Shown here: one piece after another, positions 43,160-53,725 of the stretch
Position numbering within the stretch: the stretch's first letter is position 1
Layout: each line of letters opens with the position of its first letter
Origin: Atriophallophorus winterbourni
Taxonomy: Eukaryota; Platyhelminthes; Trematoda; Plagiorchiida; Microphallidae
Length of the DNA: 64,000 nt
NCBI GenBank assembly: GCA_013407085.1
Contig: JACCGJ010001447.1
Location: 1-64,000 of the forward strand
Reading direction: 5' to 3'
Position numbers and translations under genes: made by a program
Notes under the pieces: generated by a model
Told to the model about the DNA's origin: nothing
Databases searched by the model: none
What the model saw: only the letters and a program-made list of their open reading frames with translations

Positions 43160-46060
43160 TTATAAATAGTTCGGGGCATAATTTGGATTGGCTCTCAGGA
43201 AATCGTCTAGTTTTAATTTAAATATAGAAAAAGTGTTTGAGCTTACCAAATCGGCTGGCAGGGAATTCCAAGCGAAACAAATACGCACAGAATAAAAATA
43301 CCTGCGACAGTTCTGATTGGAGTGGGGTATTTCCAACTTGCAGTTGTGACCGCGGTTGTTGCTGGATGTTCGTCGGTGAAATAGTATATCCAAAGGGTGG
43401 GAAACACTGTTAAGGATTTTGAATGTGAGGAGGAGGTCGGCTCGCAGTCTCCTTTGTGCAAACGTCGTCAGCTTCAGTTTACTTAGCCGGTCAGCGAATG
43501 GTAGGTTTTCGAGCCCAATGACCAACTTTGAGGCTCTGTGGTGTATGCGATCCAATAGTGAAATGTCTTTTTGAAGCCATGGAGTCCAGGCTTGTGAAGC
43601 GTAATCAGTAAGCGGGTGTATGTACGTGTTCATCATCAGAGAAAAACATCTCTGGGAAAAACGTCCGAATATCCGCCTTAACACACCGAGCATCCGAGAC
43701 GCGCGTTTGTAAACGGCTTCGCATTGTAGACCATTTTTCAGGCTACCGCAAATCCAGACACCCAGGTCTTTTTCTTGTTTGGTGTACTCCAGGATATTGT
43801 TGCCAAGCTTGTATGAATGAGAAAAGCTTAGCACACGACCAATGTGCATGATTTGAGACTTCTGCATGTTTAGCGGTAGGTTATTTTCAGATAACCACAT
43901 TTGCACAGCATCCAAGTCACTTTGAAGCACACTGCAATCCTCGGCAGTGCTGATTTTTTTCCATATTTTTATGTCATCTGCGAACAGAACCATCTTACTG
44001 CCGCGTGGTGTTGGCAGGTCATTCATATAGATCAGAAACAGTATCGGTCCGAGCACGGATCCCTGTGGAACACCGCTAGTGACGTCGATTTCCTTCGATA
44101 GTATACCGTCAACTCGAACCCGTATATGTCTTTTGCTGAGATAGTCTCGCAGCAAGTCATACAGTCCTCCAGCAATACCGTGTTTCTTTAGCTTGTTCAG
44201 CAGTAAGTTGTGATCAACTCTGTCAAAAGCTTTAGAAATGTCTAAGTAGCATGCATGAATACTGCCTCCGGCGTCCACTACACTAGTCCAGTCGTCCAAA
44301 CATGTCAGCAAATTAGTTAGACAAGAGCGGTTTCTGCGAAATCCGTGCTGGGCAATTGTCAAGAGTCCGTTCGATTCCAGGTGGCGCACTACTTCTGCAG
44401 TGATTATGCGCTCAAAAACCTTCGAAACCGAAGACAGCAATGTCACAGGCCTGTAATTTTTTACTTCAGAACGGCATCCACTTTTGTAAATTGGTGTAAT
44501 TATTCCCAGCTTCCAATCAATTGGTACCATTCCGACTTGAAGCAATTCGCTAAACAGACGAGATAAAGGTCCCGAGAGCTGCGCATGACAGCTTTTGAGG
44601 AGCTTCGGTGAAATTTCGTCTGGTCCCGGAGATTTCTTTGCGTTTAACTTTCTTAAGTGCTGCGCAACCACCATCGGAGTAATTATTATTTCACTCAGAG
44701 TGGGACGATCATATCGAATGCTTGGTTCCTGTTCGTGCTCTGCGGATTTCGGTGCAAATACTCCAGCATAAAAGTCTGCTAACAAATCAGCGGTTTGTTC
44801 AACGGATTCTGTGAAGCCGGACGAAGTTTTCAGGGCAAAGACTCCTGGTTTAATATTTGTTCTATCGTTTACAAGTCTATACAAGAGCTTCGGATTCTGG
44901 TGCATCTGAGTAATCAATTGCGATTGGAACTCTTGTTTATCATCTCGAATTAAGCTGATAACTTTGTTTCTCAGTCGTGTAAATTGTGCCCAAGAATCAG
45001 CTGTGTTGGTAGCCTTGTGAAACTCCCACGCTACTGCCCTTTGTTTCATCCACTTTTTGGTCCTGCTACGTAGCTTAAATTTGTTACGTCGAGGATTTTT
45101 CTTCGGGACGAGGTTTGAATGTTTCTCTAATATAAGTTTCAGGTGTTGTAGGAGAGAGCGCCAATGACTGTCTGAATCGGAATAATCCAACTGTATGAGA
45201 CTAATGCTTTGAAGCTCTGCACAAAGGGTACGGTAGTTTACCTTTCTGAAGCATTTCATTCCGTCAAATTTGCGCCTAGCACTACAAACGTAGTAGAATT
45301 CTAGGACAACGTGGTCGCTCCGTCCGATCGGCGGTTTATAGATGATAGTTTCTACAGCGGTAGGATCAGATGTAAGTATCAAGTCCAAGGTAGACGGCCT
45401 GTCAGCTCCCCTCATACGAGTAAATCCTTTAACGTGGTTATAGAGGGGTGTGTAATCCAAGACTGCTCGAAGTTCGTGTTCAAATGTCTCTGGTGGATGA
45501 TCATCACGGTTATATAGCTGAGGAAGGTTGAAGTCTCCCATTATCAAAATTTGAGTGTTATATCGCGTTGTTACATATTGCAAAGCAGTAATCAGTTTAT
45601 TGTTCAGGTCGAGGTTCGCGGTTGGAGAACGGTAAATCACTCCAATAACGCACTGGTCACCAGAAGTAAGAGTTATAGAACACCAAAGCGTGTCGGGTAT
45701 ATCCAGATTTTGGTCATTCATAACTCTGCAAATAAATGATTGTTTGCAGTAGAGTGCTGCTCCTCCGCCATCACTCAAACGGTCACGTCGAAATAAAGTC
45801 ATGCTTGGTAAAGAGAGTTCTAGATCAGAAAACGAGGTAGTGAACCACGTTTCTGTTATGGCAACTATGTCTGGGTTCGTTTCATCACAAATCTCGGAGA
45901 GTTCGTGCAGCTTATTGATCAGGCTGTTTGCGTTCGTATAGATGCACTTAATTGTGTTTTTTATGAGTAATGACGGGGTGTAAGCTGTTTGGTTTAGCAG
46001 TTTGCTAGAGAGACTTTGTGTGTTTGTATATAAACAATCAATAAAGTTTGTAGTGTTCAT
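43160..46060 (-). CDS. CR1-C ORF2: endonuclease-reverse transcriptase, intact
   Basis: 966 residues, the full length expected for a CR1 pol protein. The apurinic-type endonuclease fills residues 38-255, with N43 or N45 (YTNANS), E70 (AITETW), Y143 (VIYRSP), D176 and N178 (MGDFNLP), and S248-D249-H250, so all catalytic positions are present. The linker has NPKLLYRLVNDR (389-400). RT motifs: AKKSPGPDEISP (474-485), NYRPVTLLSSVSKVFE (535-550), D607 in CYLDISKAFD, GVPQGSVLGPILF (663-675), and the catalytic LFADDIKIW (692-700). The C-terminus has FAWNSLPADLV, the counterpart of the CR1-A ending. It starts 11 nt after the ORF1 stop, suggesting translation by reinitiation or a similar mechanism. The product would nick the target and prime reverse transcription there. 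Confidence 0.92.
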   Translation of the reverse strand: MNTTNFIDCLYTNTQSLSSKLLNQTAYTPSLLIKNTIKCIYTNANSLINKLHELSEICDETNPDIVAITETWFTTSFSDLELSLPSMTLFRRDRLSDGGGAALYCKQSFICRVMNDQNLDIPDTLWCSITLTSGDQCVIGVIYRSPTANLDLNNKLITALQYVTTRYNTQILIMGDFNLPQLYNRDDHPPETFEHELRAVLDYTPLYNHVKGFTRMRGADRPSTLDLILTSDPTAVETIIYKPPIGRSDHVVLEFYYVCSARRKFDGMKCFRKVNYRTLCAELQSISLIQLDYSDSDSHWRSLLQHLKLILEKHSNLVPKKNPRRNKFKLRSRTKKWMKQRAVAWEFHKATNTADSWAQFTRLRNKVISLIRDDKQEFQSQLITQMHQNPKLLYRLVNDRTNIKPGVFALKTSSGFTESVEQTADLLADFYAGVFAPKSAEHEQEPSIRYDRPTLSEIIITPMVVAQHLRKLNAKKSPGPDEISPKLLKSCHAQLSGPLSRLFSELLQVGMVPIDWKLGIITPIYKSGCRSEVKNYRPVTLLSSVSKVFERIITAEVVRHLESNGLLTIAQHGFRRNRSCLTNLLTCLDDWTSVVDAGGSIHACYLDISKAFDRVDHNLLLNKLKKHGIAGGLYDLLRDYLSKRHIRVRVDGILSKEIDVTSGVPQGSVLGPILFLIYMNDLPTPRGSKMVLFADDIKIWKKISTAEDCSVLQSDLDAVQMWLSENNLPLNMQKSQIMHIGRVLSFSHSYKLGNNILEYTKQEKDLGVWICGSLKNGLQCEAVYKRASRMLGVLRRIFGRFSQRCFSLMMNTYIHPLTDYASQAWTPWLQKDISLLDRIHHRASKLVIGLENLPFADRLSKLKLTTFAQRRLRADLLLTFKILNSVSHPLDILFHRRTSSNNRGHNCKLEIPHSNQNCRRYFYSVRICFAWNSLPADLVSSNTFSIFKLKLDDFLRANPNYAPNYL

Positions 46061-46071
46061 ATCACGAGAGG

Positions 46072-47427
46072 TTATTGGGGGTCCGACTCTGTCAGAGTCG
46101 GAATGCTCACGTTTTTTTGAAGTGGCGCATGAGGTTCCAATTGAACTGTGACACTTGGCGTAGGTTGATCAGTACTATCCGTTTGCTGAATTTCGGTTTT
46201 GATCCTGGGCAAGCTTAACTTTACGTTTGGGGGTAGGTTTTTTCTATTAGCTTTCCATTCACTTTTGATAGTATCAGTCATTTCGGTTGTGAAGAAGGTT
46301 AGCTTTAAAGGGCTAGGACCTTGCCCTTTATAGTTGGCAGATCGCGGTATCCTAAAAGCATCCACAAGTACGGTATTTTTAATACCAATTGTTTCGGCTA
46401 GATATTTCCACTGTTTGTGGTCGTGCTCAGACTTTTCTTGAGAAGGTACGTCAGCAGCATCTTCTGGAACACCAAGAATTACAATACTTCTTGGATTACG
46501 TTCTTCACGAGATTTCTGCGACGACTTTCGCTCCCACCATGGTAGGTCTGCATGGATACGACATTTAGTCTCTGGAACACCTCTAAGAATGTAAGCATTT
46601 AAGAGTACGTTTTCCACGTCCTCCGCAGATTGCAGCGTTATTCTTAAAAGGCGAGGATCATCCGTATGAGGAGAATTCAGGTGGCGATTTAATCGAACTA
46701 TTGATGAGGGTGTAACCGCGGCCAATCTCATCTGACTGCAGACTTTAAACCACTCAGCTAAGTCATGTTTTTGCTTAGCTTCAAACAGCGTTTCCTGCGA
46801 CTCGGTCACGTTTGTACATATAACGCTTAGGTTTACACCCGCGGACTTTATTTTATAATTTGACTCAGTCATTTTAGTAGTGGATTTTTTGAGTCCTTTC
46901 TCGGTTCCGTTATGTCGAGGAGTCACTGATCCCAACGAACGCTTCCCCGTTTTAGTCGCCATATGCGCGGTTATCTGGGCAAATGTTGGCCTGCTCGAGT
47001 ATGATGTATTATCTACCGGCTCTTCGGCAGTAACCTCTAAGTCGGGTAACGACGGTGCCTTTATGACTTTTATTATCAGTTCATTCAGTTTTTTTAAACT
47101 GGATTCCATTCCATTTAGACGGGTCTCAATATCATATTCAGGGGTTTTCGCCGCCGAGGCTGACGGTGTTGATTTGGCCTTGCAAAGCAGACAAACATAA
47201 CAGACACCAGGATAGTCATCTCCATTAATAATCGATACTAAATCCGAAGTCAGCGATTTGTCACATTTCGCATGCACTTTCAACAAACAGGCGTAACACG
47301 TGACAGACCTCGCCTTAGGACTTACCGACTTTCGGCAAACCGTGCACATGCATCCCGGTGCGCTTTGTATCCTTTTCGGGGTCATCCGGTCAAGGTTGTG
47401 TGCAGTACTGTTCAGTTGTGTGTGCAC
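46072..47427 (-). CDS. CR1-C ORF1: PHD-finger protein, intact
   Basis: 451 residues. Residues 28-82 form a PHD-type finger: C28-x2-C31, C44-x2-C47, H52-x2-C55, C76-x2-C79. A weak coiled-coil-like segment (TRLNGMESSLKKLNELI) follows. The C-terminal domain (about 210-430) holds SVICTNVTESQE, LLRITLQSAEDVENVLLNAY, PRSIVILGVPEDA and PLKLTFFTTEM, and is shared with the ORF1 at 371-2,056. In the family ORF1 binds the element RNA; the exact ligand of this finger is unknown. The stop TAA is separated from the ORF2 ATG by 11 nt. A second methionine at residue 15 is an alternative start. Confidence 0.88.
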   Translation of the reverse strand: MHTQLNSTAHNLDRMTPKRIQSAPGCMCTVCRKSVSPKARSVTCYACLLKVHAKCDKSLTSDLVSIINGDDYPGVCYVCLLCKAKSTPSASAAKTPEYDIETRLNGMESSLKKLNELIIKVIKAPSLPDLEVTAEEPVDNTSYSSRPTFAQITAHMATKTGKRSLGSVTPRHNGTEKGLKKSTTKMTESNYKIKSAGVNLSVICTNVTESQETLFEAKQKHDLAEWFKVCSQMRLAAVTPSSIVRLNRHLNSPHTDDPRLLRITLQSAEDVENVLLNAYILRGVPETKCRIHADLPWWERKSSQKSREERNPRSIVILGVPEDAADVPSQEKSEHDHKQWKYLAETIGIKNTVLVDAFRIPRSANYKGQGPSPLKLTFFTTEMTDTIKSEWKANRKNLPPNVKLSLPRIKTEIQQTDSTDQPTPSVTVQLEPHAPLQKNVSIPTLTESDPQ

Positions 47428-47853
47428 AGGCAGTGGTTCCGTCGAGCGATCGATGATGAATATGGTGAGCGCGACGAAAAGCGTTGCTCAATAATAAGAA
47501 CAAAGTCAGAATTGATTCCAGCGATGCGCTTCGGTAGCTGCTCTCACGACGTTGAATATATAACCAGTCGACGGCGAAGAATAAGATCTTTCAGATGACG
47601 TTAATCCCTTTGAGGACTTGAAGCGTATCAACAGAGTTGCACGCGTAGATCCAATATGGGAAAATCACGATAAATCCGAATTTGCTCGTATTATCGAATA
47701 CCGCTACGAGAGTGTTATATCCAGAAAGCTGACTTCGAGAGGAGTCCAACAAGGTATAATATGTCCACGTACGTTCAAGTGTAAGAACAGTATATCCTGA
47801 TTATCAGGAGCTCAAAATAATGCGACCGCACGGCACGAATAGACTTTGTCGAT
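47428..47853 (-). promoter_or_regulatory. CR1-C 5' leader with presumed internal promoter
   Basis: Roughly 430 bp between the right target duplication and ORF1. It contains no open frame of note. LINEs of this type must carry an internal promoter here to retain it on transposition; I cannot point to specific elements. Confidence 0.5.
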
Positions 47854-47860
47854 ATCTGTT

Positions 47861-48200
47861 GGAAGGGACTTTGGTCGATTTCTGGAGAAATCAGTGTTTG
47901 CGTAGTAGTTACAGATTTCCTGTAATACTTACTGTTAATGAGATTTTGAACTGGCTCCAGCGCTTTCTCACTCGCAAATGTTTGGAAAGACTCTAACGTG
48001 TTTCCAAGCCGTTTTGGATTCGCTCCTACAGCGAACATGCATCTTTCAATGATTGCATCACAGATTTCGGCTCTTGATAAATCACTAGTTACTTTTAATC
48101 TGCATGGATTGCATATATAGCAGATGCCTGGTAATTTTTCATTATTAATTAGAGTCACTGATTCTGGTGATAAATACTTGTAGAGCAAGTATGCACATCA
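47861..48200 (-). pseudogene. CR1-B copy 3, ORF1 N-terminal end
   Basis: Minus strand encodes ESVTLINNEKLPGICYIC (PHD half), DLSRAEICDAIIERCMFAVG and the linker after it. It is the remainder of the ORF1 split by CR1-C and matches 31,185-31,500. Confidence 0.75.
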
Positions 48201-48550
48201 CTTCAACATGAGCCAAGTTATTCCGTCGACTCCTGAAGACTTACCCGCTTTTAGATTGAATAATGCATGATGGACGCGTTCAGACATGACATGTATTTCA
48301 CCCAGGGTCACCGTGGTCGAGATGGATTGATTTTCGGTGTGAATTACATGTTTTCTGGAACTAAATACACATGAATAAACATGTGTTTTTCTAATGATGG
48401 TATTTTTGGTTCAACTAACTTGTTCACCGCCGTAACTCCTGGTTTCACCTTAGCTATACTTTTAACCATACGATAGAGGATTTTGGGGGTTCAACTTCCT
48501 CATGCGGAATATTCTTTCCATGTAGTACAACTTGTCTTGGAAGACAAATA
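48201..48550 (-). mobile_element. CR1-E fragment, unit C
   Basis: Counterpart of 16,905-17,240 with the RT entry block best preserved (AGKSSGVDGITW read on the minus strand near 48,215-48,250). Confidence 0.65.
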
Positions 48551-49142
48551 TGCTTTCGTGATGTTATGACTAGTGTACAACCTCGAGCAGAAGAAATTGC
48601 GATGTTGTTTCAAGGCGAAGTTGATGGCTTCGTTTTTTTACGACACAGACCGCGTTTAGTTATAACCTAGCGTGATCCGACTACATTAGTTTTTTTAGAC
48701 CTTGTAGTTTGTGTGAGCCGATGAGGTTCTGAGCATGCAATATTCATCACCGTGATTCCCAAGTTCACACAAAGTGAATGAAATCAAGGAAAATATAATG
48801 AATATTAAATACAGTGTGCATATATTGTGGTGCTCAAATCCACATCCCTTACACACCACAACCAGTTTCCTGCTGATGACTTTTATCAGAAGGCAACAGT
48901 AAGTTCTTTGTGTGAACATTGAAACAGTGGTATAGTGGTAACGAAAGGTATACTGGAGTGCCTTTGATTATTTGGGTTAAAATACAGAATCAGAAAGTGA
49001 TCCATGGCCAAGCAATCAAAAAGCTTGTAAATGACCATCTGGGTATGTGATCCCCACAGTTTGCATAGAATATCGAGTAACCAATCAAGACTATTTCGAA
49101 ACAAGTAAAGTAAAGTAGCCAATCAAATGTTAGTGTGACCCC

Positions 49143-49149
49143 TATAAAA
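49143..49149 (+). promoter_or_regulatory. TATA box of small gene C
   Basis: TATAAAA at the same relative place as in A and B although the three bases before it have changed; 49 nt before the start codon. Confidence 0.6.
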
Positions 49150-49198
49150 CAGTTAATCTGCACGGAAAGAGTTAGCACTCACAACAATTTTTGTCGAT

Positions 49199-49529
49199 AT
49201 GTTGGACAGGTACACCTGGGCGATTTTATTCCTATTGGTTACTGCGAATATCTGCATTACTTGGGGTAAGTAAAGTATAATGTGCATTAACCTGAAAGGA
49301 TTACCACTATTCGGAACATGGGATGATCTCTTCGAAAGTCATGACAAATTATCACGCATAAACATGGACAGGAAACGTGAATGCTACGCGTTAGAAAAGA
49401 AATATTTTCTTAAAACTGGTAAGTTGTTTAGATGACTTTTATTTTGAAGCGCTGACGCCATCACAACGAATGCGAGACGAATTTCGTGAATGTCATTTGG
49501 AGGGAAACACTCGGTACATTCACATGTGA
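49199..49529 (+). CDS. Small secreted protein, three exons, unit C (diverged copy)
   Basis: Exons 49199-49265, 49299-49418 and 49450-49529; introns 33 and 31 nt with GTAAGT/AG ends kept. Compared with A and B there are 22 substitutions in 264 coding positions (by eye: 14 replacement, 8 silent) and no indel. Replacements include S3D, L22W, R36S, Q37H, E38D, K43I, K76E and H85Y. The signal peptide stays hydrophobic and all three cysteines (19, 51, 77) remain. Exon 3 changes are mostly silent, exon 1-2 changes mostly not. A GTAAC string in exon 3 of A and B, which could have been a third donor site, is GAAAC here with the amino acids unchanged, supporting exon 3 as terminal. AATAAA follows at 49,531-49,536. 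Confidence 0.75.
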
Positions 49530-49530
49530 C

Positions 49531-49536
49531 AATAAA
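49531..49536 (+). terminator. Polyadenylation signal of small gene C
   Basis: AATAAA one nucleotide after the stop, kept although the surrounding bases have changed by substitution and a one-base indel. Confidence 0.6.
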
Positions 49537-49559
49537 AATATTGTCTAAATGTGTTATTT

Positions 49560-50689
49560 TTGATTTGAGCATTTGACGTTGGTTCAGCCATTTAGCCTAC
49601 AGATATTCTGCAGACACGGTTCTATACCATTCTCCCAATTATTCTACTCGAGGCGGTTTTCATTCCGTAGAATTATTACGCCGTTATTTTAGTTAGTCTT
49701 TGTAGAAATGCACTGGAGATATGAATTGCATTGTGCATACGTTGACGAAGAATCAAGTTATTTGATCTAGCTAAGTGGTTGTGTTTTTCGTTCCATGTAG
49801 CATCACGAAAGGCGATTGATTTCAGATTACGAATCATTAAATTCAATTTTTAGTCTTAATGGTCAAAAATATAGGGAACGTTTAAGAAACAGTTTCATAA
49901 AATAGTTCTAAGTTTGAGTCGATTTAGTAAATAGTGACTGTGGTATTTAGAATGCTACCAAACATCAGTGATTTGCGACCGAAAGACTCAAATAAGTATT
50001 TAAATCGAGTGAAAATATCGTGAAATACTTATTTTAATCCCAATATGAATTAAATCAGAGTAAAGTAAAACATAAAAACCAATGGGTTGATGTTTGCTCG
50101 TCTAGTTTTACATTTAAAGTAGTTTAGTGGGTGAGGTTAAAAGGAATACTGTTCGGAGTAAATCAGATTGAAGTAAATGAGAATACTTTATAGAGTATAG
50201 TCGGAAATGAGTTGCTCTCAGATGATAAGCATGAGTCCAGGAGTTCAGTCTGTCTTTAAAACGTTTTATGGGATTGCTGGTTGTATTGGATAATTTTTAA
50301 AGTATCACAAGGTATCTCTTGATTCGTTGATCGAGGCAGTCAAATAAATTCAAGAAGGCTATCTTTTTGCAATAACCTACACACTTCTAGTTTAGTTGAT
50401 CGATGGTAAAGTCGCCACTGATTTCGATATCCTTCATGATCCAAGGACATCAACAGAGTACAGCACATTCAAAGATTGGTTTAACGTACATATTATCAAA
50501 AAGATTTCTATGGAGAAATTTTTCTAACTACAAAAATATATTGATTTACTTCATACGTGAAAATTTCAAAACTGCCTACCATTCAACATTCAAAAAACTT
50601 AAAATTTTAAACGTCGGTAAATCCTTCGAATTGATAGACTCTCTGGGATCTCAGCAAGTATCATCGGTTACGAATTGGCAGTAGTTGAA
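49560..50689. other. Unit C spacer, nothing recognised
   Basis: Counterpart of 18,260-19,379, with about 5 percent divergence and small indels. A 93-codon plus frame at 50,403-50,684 is not conserved in A or B. Confidence 0.4.
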
Positions 50690-51125
50690 GTCTTCCCGGC
50701 AGTGTTATGCGGTATACAAAATGTCCTGCCTAACCGTGTCACTGCATAGAGGGATCTTCGTTATTTTCACAAAGTAGGTACTCCCGCGGATTATTGACAC
50801 CTATGTCCGGCCAACAATGAAATACGCTGGTTACCGAAGGACCTGGTTTTGTTGCAACGCGTATTTGACCGCGCGACAAATCTGGTGATGAGACTATACA
50901 ACAGGTCATACGAGGAGCGGATTGAATCTTTGAACCAATTCGACTTTTCTTACGCCGTGTCGGGGTGATTTTATCCCGCTGTTCAACATTCTGCATACGG
51001 TGAAACACCCACTTGAACACCTGTTCCATTGGCATTAACCACATGGTAACAGATCTCATGTTTTGAAGTTAATTAATCCACAATCTAGATCAAATTGTAG
51101 ATGGTTCTTCTTTGCTGTCTGAGTT
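50690..51125 (+). pseudogene. CR1 ORF2 C-terminal remnant, unit C
   Basis: Counterpart of 19,380-19,815: YVRPTMKYA, SYEERIESLNQFDFSY and the downstream block, in broken frames. Confidence 0.65.
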
Positions 51126-53725
51126 TTGTTTTTTCTTCTTCTTCTGGATCGAATGCAAAAGGGATACAATGCCGTTTGAGCTCGTCCACATCAAGAAAAC
51201 ATGTGTGACTCCTGCTGACAAGGCAAGACTTGAGAGCATGGTACCAATACCACATTAATTCAGGGATCAGGTCCATCCCTCTCAACAAATGCAGATCCAA
51301 CGCAGTCTGGAATAGCTGTTCAGTTGGTAGAAACAGGAGCTCATTCGGCAGCAAGTTTCAATTGTTCAAAACCTTCGTGGATAGCGTGATCTCATTACTC
51401 AGCTTAAGACTTCAATGTTTCTGCAACATGAGGTCATGTCAACGAGTTCTCGGTTTACCTACAATTATGAAGAACCGGAGGAACTCGTCGTCAAATTGAC
51501 CAAGAAGAATCCGGCATGTAACGAGCAGATCAAATTTTTCTCTTAGAAGTTCTAGGGGATAATGTTTCAGTGAGCTCCCTTTGTAATCTTACAAGAGGAA
51601 GCGCATACCAAGAACCATTTAGATCCCCTCCTTTTGTACGATCTCCAAGGAGTCGCGTTTGCCTTTCAACTGAGGAATTCCACATTCTGACGTGGGCCGA
51701 GAAGAGTTTGTGAAACTAAAGCGGTTAAACACTAAAGATGAACGCTGTATGGCCCAGAGCATCCTGAGAGACCTGCAGATTATCCTACGAGTTTGTGCCT
51801 CCGACTTTAGGGAAGCCAAAACCAGAATCCCTGAGTCTTTTTTGTCCGTAACCACTCTATTATGCTTATTTCCAAATCGTATTCCCTAGTCATGCGAGCG
51901 AAAACCTATGTGAATGACGACTGACTCGTCCTCATTTATAAGCAATGTCCAGCGATTTTTCAAATTAACTAAGTAATCAACTGCTCGCTGCAGTTGCTCG
52001 TGGCCATCGCGTGAACTGACAGACGCTCACAGTTTTAGGTCATCCGCGAATAAAAGACAACATATGACGCCGTGTCTGAAAAGTAGCTCATGAAAATTCT
52101 GTATAATAACGGGCCAAAAACATATCCCTGTGGCACAGATGAGCTCGCTATCAGCTCTGAAGGCAAAAGCGCCATGCACATTTACACGGTTTGACTGCCA
52201 TAAAATGACCGCCATGAATGTCTCGATCCACTTAAGAAGACACCCTTGAAAACCTAGACCCTCCAATTTGTCGAGCAACCGGTGTAAGACACACAGTCGA
52301 AAGTCATGCTAAAGTCGATAAAAACAACAGCAACCGCTTGAACAGAATCCGTCAAGCACACCAGCTTTCTCGCACCAGGAACAAGTGACTTACGCATGAG
52401 CGATCTTTGGTGAATCCATGATGTTGTGGACAGCAACGCCCATACTCTGAAAGATTTTTCTCTGTTTCGACATTGATCGACTTCTGTAAAGATTTTCCGA
52501 TCACATAATTCATTGTGACCGACCTGTATTAGCAGGACAACCAGGGTTCTCAACGATAAACATAGAATTTATAATACCTTGATTCAATTCCTGTGGTAGG
52601 ACCCATAATATTAAAGATTTGTTAAACAATCTAGCCGGGGATTTCACAAGAAATCTGAAAGCGCTTGTAAAATCAATGGATAAATTCCTTCTGTGCTTTG
52701 CGCGGATGGTGTGTCTACCTGTTGCAACTGAAGTCTAACCGTCTGTCAATCTACATTGAGATCAGAAAGGAGCGCACTGTTCTTATCAACAGAAGGGGAT
52801 CATTGTTTTCAAGACAGTACACGGAGGCTTAACCAGGGATTAAGCTTTCAAACCATCCTCATCAATGTTTAGCGCACTATTATCAATCAGATTATGTATG
52901 TATGGTGATGCAAATATGGTGTTTCGGTGCACAGGTAGACTTGTCAAGCAATCGCTGATCGTACAGCAAAAGTTTGCTGCGTTTTAATGCAGTGCAGAGA
53001 TTTCTAGATTGTCAATAGTTGTCTCAGTCGGTGGCGTTTCTCCAGATTATGAAAACCTACTACAGCCTTTGACTTTTTCGCAACAAGCTTTCGAAGTTCT
53101 TGTCAAACCAAGAAAACCCTTCGCTTTAGTTCGACGCATTGTAAACGAAACAGCTACCTCAATAACTGTCCAGATATTTTTCCGATCACTATCCAAAAAT
53201 ATTCAACATCAGCTGATTGATAGAGAGACAATCGAGAGAGGTGGTAACATCACGCCACCTATCCGCGTCCACCTCCCAAAAATTGCTTTTGGGAATGTAA
53301 TCTAGTGCTCAGCCACTGTTACGCTTCCATCGACAACTTAAGATGGCATGGTCCCTACAACCTAACGTTTTTTCAATCTCAAGCGGCATTGGAGTCAATA
53401 TGAAATACAAAACTGACTTACACCTATTAGGTCCTACACTATTCGGATGAGGAACATGCTAAACGAATTCATCAAGTTCGTTTCACAAGGTCTTTGCGTT
53501 AAAATAAATCAATTTTAAAGGTCCAAAGACCTGCACAGGCATATCGTCTGAGCCTACTAACGAACGTTTGGCCTCATTCTATCAACATAGAAATCAACAA
53601 CGCGCATTTTTGGCTCGCCAGACTCCATGCGCTCTAAAATCTTTTTAATAGCTTTTCGCATTTTTATAAGTTCATTCGGTGAGATATCACACAGGATTCG
53701 TGGTTCGCTACCCTTCAAACTGAAA
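51126..53725 (-). pseudogene. CR1-D LINE, decayed, unit C
   Basis: Same order as unit A: tail with TTC repeats (51,130), thumb (51,619-51,855), RT with FIDFSMTFDCV (52,027-52,550), linker (53,009-53,200) and ORF1 end (about 53,560-53,710). From about 52,550 onward it is nearly identical to unit A and unlike unit B. Confidence 0.7.

Larger units (their letters stand above)
43027..47860 (-). mobile_element. CR1-C, full-length LINE with both ORFs intact, ATCTGTT duplication
   Basis: Element 43,034-47,853 (4,820 bp), minus strand, flanked by ATCTGTT at 43,027-43,033 and 47,854-47,860. The uninterrupted target is readable in CR1-B copy 2 near 31,185. It has about 430 bp of 5' leader, ORF1, an 11-nt gap, ORF2 and about 125 bp of 3' untranslated region. 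Nothing in either frame looks damaged, so this is the youngest and the only apparently complete retroelement of the window. Confidence 0.9.
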
